Shown here: piece after piece, positions 5,972-9,072 of the stretch
Position numbering within the stretch: the stretch's first letter is position 1
Layout of the letters: every line of letters begins with the position of its first letter
Assembly (NCBI GenBank): GCA_947624915.1
Contig: CANQMF010000037.1
Span: 1-9,072, forward strand
DNA: 9,072 bases
Direction: 5' to 3'
DNA from: an uncultured Bacilli bacterium
GTDB lineage: Bacteria; Bacillota_I; Bacilli_A; RF39; UBA660
Notes under the pieces: model-generated
Told to the model about the DNA's origin: nothing
Database searches by the model: none
What the model saw: only the letters and a program-made list of their open reading frames with translations
Program-made: the position numbers and the translations under genes

Positions 5972-5977
5972 CACCTT
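5972..5977 (-). promoter_or_regulatory. Ribosome binding site that sets the GlmU-like start
   Basis: AAGGTG on the minus strand lies 6 nt before ATG 5965. The in-frame GTG at 5974 is part of this site and cannot be used with it. Confidence 0.6.
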
Positions 5978-5983
5978 ATTTTA

Positions 5984-5999
5984 ATTATATCACAAATAG
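5984..5999 (-). promoter_or_regulatory. Extended -10 promoter for the GlmU-like gene
   Basis: On the minus strand a perfect TATAAT (5989-5984) is preceded by TGA, giving an extended -10 (TGnTATAAT). A -35-like TTGCAA lies 15 bp further upstream, which is a short spacer. The site lies just downstream of the rplQ terminator, so the gene is a new transcription unit. The expected start point near 5977 falls on the SD itself, giving a leader of about 12 nt. Confidence 0.65.
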
Positions 6000-6024
6000 A
6001 AACATTGCAAAATAACAATAAACG

Positions 6025-6053
6025 AAAAAAAAGATGCTTTTTATGCAGCATCT
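6025..6053 (-). terminator. Intrinsic terminator of the map-rplQ operon, overlapping the rplQ 3' end
   Basis: On the minus strand AGATGCT (6053-6047) and AGCATCT (6038-6032) form a 7-bp stem with an 8-nt loop, followed by eight T (6032-6025, sharing one base with the stem). The rplQ stop codon (6043-6041) is inside the loop. No T-run follows the hairpin on the plus strand, so it acts only for leftward transcripts. Confidence 0.88.
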
Positions 6054-6397
6054 CCTTCTACTAACTCTAATATAACCATCAAAGCATCATCACCACGACG
6101 CTCAGTTAATTTTAAAATACGCGTATATCCACCATTTCGTTTAGCATATCTAACAGCTAAATCATCAAATATTTTACTAACCGTTCTAGCATCATTATGC
6201 AATATTGCCAAAGCCTTTCTTCTAGATACTAAAGAACCATTTTTTCCATAAGTTATTAACTTATCAGTTAATCTTTTAACTTCTTTAGCTCTCGTTTCCG
6301 TTGTTTCAATTCTTTCGTTATTAATAAGGTCTCTAGCTAAATTAGCCAACATGCTTCTACGATGTTTAGTAGTACGTCCTAATTTTCTATAAGCCAT
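6041..6397 (-). CDS. rplQ: 50S ribosomal protein L17
   Basis: L17 binds near the polypeptide exit side of the large subunit. The 118-residue product starts [20 protein letters not shown], has the [19 protein letters not shown] helix, and ends with the usual [17 protein letters not shown] plus a short GDAA tail. The SD AGGAGGA sits 5 nt before the ATG. It is the last gene of the operon. The final codons form the 5' arm of the transcription terminator and the TAA stop lies in its loop, so the operon ends with no untranslated tail to speak of. Confidence 0.98.
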   Translation of the reverse strand: MAYRKLGRTTKHRRSMLANLARDLINNERIETTETRAKEVKRLTDKLITYGKNGSLVSRRKALAILHNDARTVSKIFDDLAVRYAKRNGGYTRILKLTERRGDDALMVILELVEGDAA

Positions 6398-6414
6398 AAT
6401 ATTCCTCCTAACTA

Positions 6415-7365
6415 TTAATCGTTTTCGCGGAATTTAAGTCCCATTTCTTTAATTTTATCAATTACTTCTTTTAAAGACTTCTTACCTAAATTACGAATCT
6501 TCATCATTTCTAATTCAGACTTAGATGTTAGATCACCTAACGTGTTAATTCCCGCTCTTTTCAAGCAGTTATAAGCACGAACAGAAAAGTCTAAATCGTC
6601 AATAGATGTTTCTAATTTCTTTAACTTACTATCTTCTTGTTTTGCATTCATTATACCAGTAATATCTGATATTTCACTTAAATTAGTTATAATGTTTAAA
6701 TGCTCAATCATAATTTTAGCAGCTAAAGCCATAGCCTCTTCTGGTCTAAGTGAACCATTAGTAAATACTTCCATAATTAATTTATCATAATTGGCATCTT
6801 GACCAACACGAGCACTTTCAACTTCATAACTAACTCTTTCAACTGGTGAGTAAAGTGCATCAATTGGAATGAACCCTTTTCTTTCATTTTCAACAAATGA
6901 TTTATTTTCTGTTGAAGGAACATATCCTCTACCATTAGCAACAATTAATTCCATGTCAAGTTTACCACCTTTAGCTATTGTAGCAATCTCTTGATCTTTT
7001 GAAATAATTTCTACATCACTATTAGCTTCAATATCCGCTGCAGTTACAACGCCTTCTTTGTCAGAATATAATTTAAGAGTTTGAACTTCTTGTGAATTAT
7101 TCTTTACAACAACATTTTTTAAATTTAAGATAATTGTTGTAACATCTTCAACAACGCCATCCATAGTTTGAAACTCATGCATAACGCCATCAATTTTAAC
7201 AGCCACAATTGCACTACCAGGCATACTTGATAACATTATTCTTCTTAATGCATTTCCAATTGTTGTACCAAAGCCTCTTTCTAAGGGCTCCAATTCAAAT
7301 TTACCATAGCTTTTATTTTCTACGTATTCTGTTATTTTGTATACTGGCTTTTCAAAGTTTAACAT
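6415..7365 (-). CDS. rpoA: DNA-directed RNA polymerase alpha subunit
   Basis: Alpha dimerises to seed core polymerase assembly, and its C-terminal domain touches UP elements and activators. The 316-residue product has the N-terminal assembly domain (about residues 1-230, with [19 protein letters not shown]), a linker, and the C-terminal domain (about 250-313) with [19 protein letters not shown] and NLGKKSL. The DNA-contacting Arg and Asn of VRAYNCL (equivalents of E. coli R265 and N268) and the GKKS loop are intact, so UP-element recognition should work. I chose ATG 7365 because AAAGGAG lies 8 nt upstream. An in-frame GTG three codons earlier overlaps that SD and is unlikely to be used. rplQ follows after 17 nt. 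Confidence 0.98.
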   Translation of the reverse strand: MLNFEKPVYKITEYVENKSYGKFELEPLERGFGTTIGNALRRIMLSSMPGSAIVAVKIDGVMHEFQTMDGVVEDVTTIILNLKNVVVKNNSQEVQTLKLYSDKEGVVTAADIEANSDVEIISKDQEIATIAKGGKLDMELIVANGRGYVPSTENKSFVENERKGFIPIDALYSPVERVSYEVESARVGQDANYDKLIMEVFTNGSLRPEEAMALAAKIMIEHLNIITNLSEISDITGIMNAKQEDSKLKKLETSIDDLDFSVRAYNCLKRAGINTLGDLTSKSELEMMKIRNLGKKSLKEVIDKIKEMGLKFREND

Positions 7366-7386
7366 TTTCCTCACTCCTTTTCTAAA

Positions 7387-7770
7387 TTATCCACGAGGAC
7401 GTTTTGGTGGACGACATCCATTATGTGGAATTGGTGTAACATCAGTTATAGATGCAATTTCTAAACCTGCTGTTTGAAGCGAACGAATAGCTGTTTCTCT
7501 TCCTGACCCCAAACCTTTTACATATACTTCAACTTTTCGCATACCCATATCATAAGCTGCCTTACCTGCAGCTTCAGCAGACATACCAGCTGCAAATGGA
7601 GTCGACTTCTTTGAACCCTTAAATCCTAAAGTTCCAGCAGAAGCCCAACTAATTGCACTACCAACACTATCGGTAATTGTGACAATTGTATTATTGAATG
7701 TTGAATGGATATAAGCTCTACCTTCTGGTACAGTCTTTTTTACCTTTCTTTTTCTTGCTTTATATGCCAT
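7387..7770 (-). CDS. rpsK: 30S ribosomal protein S11
   Basis: S11 is a platform protein of the small subunit near the mRNA exit and the Shine-Dalgarno helix. The 127-residue product has the expected length and motifs: [15 protein letters not shown], the [14 protein letters not shown] segment, [16 protein letters not shown], and the invariant C-terminal [14 protein letters not shown] strong SD, AAAGGAGGT, precedes the ATG. It lies between rpsM and rpoA, with 21 nt from the TAA stop to the rpoA start. Confidence 0.98.
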   Translation of the reverse strand: MAYKARKRKVKKTVPEGRAYIHSTFNNTIVTITDSVGSAISWASAGTLGFKGSKKSTPFAAGMSAEAAGKAAYDMGMRKVEVYVKGLGSGRETAIRSLQTAGLEIASITDVTPIPHNGCRPPKRPRG

Positions 7771-7794
7771 TATATAACCTCCTTTTAGTTACAA

Positions 7795-8160
7795 TTATTT
7801 CTTCTTATTAGCAACAACTTTTCCTCTACCTTTACGAGTACGAGCATTTCTATTAGTTCTTTGGCCTCTTACAGGCAATCCTTTCTTATGGCGAGTTCCT
7901 TGATAAGAATTAATTTCCATCTTTGTTTTAATATTCATATTAACTTCACGACGTAATTCGCCTTCCGTAATATACTTATTAACCTCGTCACGAATAGCAT
8001 TTAATTCATCATTAGACAAATCGCCTGCTCTTTTATTGATATCTACTTTAGCATCCTTTAATATTGTGTTTGATAGTGATCTACCAATACCATATATATA
8101 AGTTAATGCTATCTCGATCCTTTTATTATTTGGTATATCTACACCTTTAATACGTGCCAT
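7795..8160 (-). CDS. rpsM: 30S ribosomal protein S13
   Basis: S13 sits in the head of the small subunit, contacts the P-site tRNA and forms bridges to the 50S subunit. The 121-residue product starts [19 protein letters not shown], contains the helix-hairpin-helix segment around [11 protein letters not shown], and carries the conserved [19 protein letters not shown] block before a Lys/Arg-rich C-terminal tail that reaches the tRNA. The SD AGGAGGTG is strong and near-consensus. The stop is TAA, 24 nt before rpsK. All of this is standard for Bacillota, and nothing odd was seen. Confidence 0.98.
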   Translation of the reverse strand: MARIKGVDIPNNKRIEIALTYIYGIGRSLSNTILKDAKVDINKRAGDLSNDELNAIRDEVNKYITEGELRREVNMNIKTKMEINSYQGTRHKKGLPVRGQRTNRNARTRKGRGKVVANKKK

Positions 8161-8175
8161 AAAACACCTCCTATA

Positions 8176-8289
8176 TTAACCTTGTCTTTGTTTATGTTTT
8201 GGATTCTCACAAATAACCCAAATTTTACCTTTACGTTTAATTACCTTACATTTTTCACATATTGGTTTTACTGATGGTCTAACTTTCAT
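8176..8289 (-). CDS. rpmJ: 50S ribosomal protein L36 (zinc-ribbon form)
   Basis: This 37-codon gene encodes the smallest protein of the large ribosomal subunit. The product begins [15 protein letters not shown] and ends [12 protein letters not shown]. Cys11, Cys14, Cys27 and His32 form the CxxC...C....H zinc knuckle, so this is the zinc-binding C+ form rather than the C- paralogue made under zinc limitation. The SD is GGGAGGGAT, about 5 nt before the ATG. It lies between infA (12-nt gap) and rpsM (15-nt gap), its standard place. The frame ends at TAA. Confidence 0.97.
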   Translation of the reverse strand: MKVRPSVKPICEKCKVIKRKGKIWVICENPKHKQRQG

Positions 8290-8301
8290 TAAAATCCCTC
8301 C

Positions 8302-8517
8302 CTACTTTCTATAGGTTATACGACCAAGTGTTAAATCGTAAGTTGATAACTCAACCATTACTGTATCACCAGCTAAAATTCGAATCATGTTCATTCGCAT
8401 TTTACCTGAAACTTGTGCCGTAATTACATGTTTATTTGCTAATTCAACTTTAAATTTATATCCCGGTAATACTTCTAATACTTTACCTTCCATTTCGATA
8501 ACATTGTTCTTTGCCAT
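8302..8517 (-). CDS. infA: Translation initiation factor IF-1
   Basis: IF-1 binds the ribosomal A site of the 30S subunit and works with IF-2 and IF-3 during initiation. The 71-residue product has the usual length and the single S1-like OB fold: [19 protein letters not shown] at the N-terminus, the central [14 protein letters not shown] segment and the closing [10 protein letters not shown]. The start follows an SD, GAGGTGAT, placed inside the end of map. The stop is TAG, 12 nt before rpmJ. Gene order map-infA-rpmJ is typical of Bacillota. It is expected to be cotranscribed with its neighbours, and no internal promoter is evident. Confidence 0.97.
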   Translation of the reverse strand: MAKNNVIEMEGKVLEVLPGYKFKVELANKHVITAQVSGKMRMNMIRILAGDTVMVELSTYDLTLGRITYRK

Positions 8518-8521
8518 ATTA

Positions 8522-9072
8522 TCACCTCTTTGTCAATATTGTATACCCCGTATCTGTTACTAACACAGTATGTTCAAAGTGTGCAGATGGTTCTCCATCA
8601 GCTGTTATAACAGTCCAATCATCATCTAACAAGTATACATCGGCTGTTCCTAAATTAAGCATAGGTTCTACTGCAATAACCATGCCAGATTTTAAAACAG
8701 GCCCTGTCTTTTTTCGACCATAATTTGGAACATCGGGTTCTTCATGTAAATTATTACCCACACCGTGACCAACTAATTCCTTTACTACACCTAAATGATG
8801 TGCTTTAGCATATGTTTCAACTGCATATCCTATGTCGCCAACATGAGCACCAGCTTTCACTTGCTTTAACCCTTCATACAAAGCTTTTTCGGTGTGTTCT
8901 AATAAATATTTCTTTTCATCAGAAACCTCACCAACTGCATAAGTCCAAGCGGAATCACCATGATAACCTTTGTAACAAGCACATATGTCTAATGTAACAA
9001 TATCACCATCACGTAACTTCCTCTTACTAGCTATACCATGAACTACCTCTTCATTAATGGAAATACATATAT
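8522..9072 (-). CDS. map: Methionine aminopeptidase type I, 5'-truncated by the window edge
   Basis: This enzyme removes the initiator methionine from nascent proteins in the cytosol using a dinuclear metal centre. About 182 residues are present; the first whole codon is at 9070 and roughly the first quarter of a usual ~250-residue protein lies outside. The family's key positions are visible in order: the His in EEVVHG, the metal Asp in TLDIC, the metal Asp in YHGDSAW, the His in VGHGVG, the substrate His in NLHEEP, the metal Glu in VEPML and the metal Glu in FEHTVLVT. The frame stays open to the window end, so the internal TTG near 8881 is not the start. It stops at TGA, 4 nt before infA, and its last codons contain the infA Shine-Dalgarno (AGAGGTGAT), which suggests coupled translation. 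It is the first visible gene of the ribosomal operon. Identification is secure. Confidence 0.96.
   Translation of the reverse strand, partial: ICISINEEVVHGIASKRKLRDGDIVTLDICACYKGYHGDSAWTYAVGEVSDEKKYLLEHTEKALYEGLKQVKAGAHVGDIGYAVETYAKAHHLGVVKELVGHGVGNNLHEEPDVPNYGRKKTGPVLKSGMVIAVEPMLNLGTADVYLLDDDWTVITADGEPSAHFEHTVLVTDTGYTILTKR

Noticed and set aside
8522..8524. TGA at the end of map read as Trp (genetic code 4)
   Set aside because: Reading through adds only one residue before TAA, so this site does not decide it, but the Trp codons I checked in SecA, Csp and map are TGG, which argues for the standard bacterial code.
8511..8997. Plus-strand frames 8511-8723 and 8812-8997 opposite map
   Set aside because: Antisense to the conserved catalytic region of methionine aminopeptidase.
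1..9072. CRISPR array, IS element, tRNA, rRNA, phage or defence genes
   Set aside because: No repeat-spacer pattern, transposase, cloverleaf or rRNA-like stretch was seen; the window is mostly housekeeping.

Overview
The window is visibly AT-rich and every convincing gene is on the minus strand. It carries a low-GC Gram-positive (Bacillota-type) housekeeping region: the tail of the S10/spc/alpha ribosomal supercluster (map-infA-rpmJ-rpsM-rpsK-rpoA-rplQ), followed by a short accessory stretch and the conserved hpf-secA pair. Trp codons are TGG and the frames are full length under the standard bacterial code, so this is not a UGA=Trp mollicute. Gene content and protein style (long-form HPF, SecA with a SEC-C tail, AgrC-like GHKL kinase) suggest a Bacilli/Clostridia-like or deep gut Bacillota lineage. 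Finer placement is a guess.

Reading in the direction of transcription (right to left): positions 9072-8522 hold the 3' part of map. Then come infA, rpmJ, rpsM, rpsK, rpoA and rplQ, with gaps of 4-24 nt and good Shine-Dalgarno (SD) sites. They form one translation/transcription operon whose promoter lies outside the window, and it ends at an intrinsic terminator built into the last codons of rplQ. Next is a gene for a free-standing left-handed beta-helix acetyltransferase resembling only the C-terminal half of GlmU, with altered active-site positions. After it comes a seven-TM AgrC/NatK-like GHKL sensor kinase with no adjacent response regulator, then a small cold-shock protein. The long-form ribosome hibernation factor hpf and the preprotein translocase ATPase secA follow, each with its own predicted promoter.

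The left 320 nt after secA hold no recognisable gene, although in many Bacillota prfB sits there. The stretch contains a 21-bp inverted repeat around a candidate promoter, a long hairpin whose 3' arm could instead pair with a downstream SD, an open frame with no normal start codon, and a strong intrinsic terminator that this frame runs through. It looks like a regulated leader or a small RNA, and it is the least explained part of the window.

Two architectural habits recur. Terminators overlap the 3' ends of coding sequences (hpf, rplQ). Predicted -10 boxes sit so close to the SD that the 5' UTRs of hpf, csp and the GlmU-like gene would be only about 12-16 nt.
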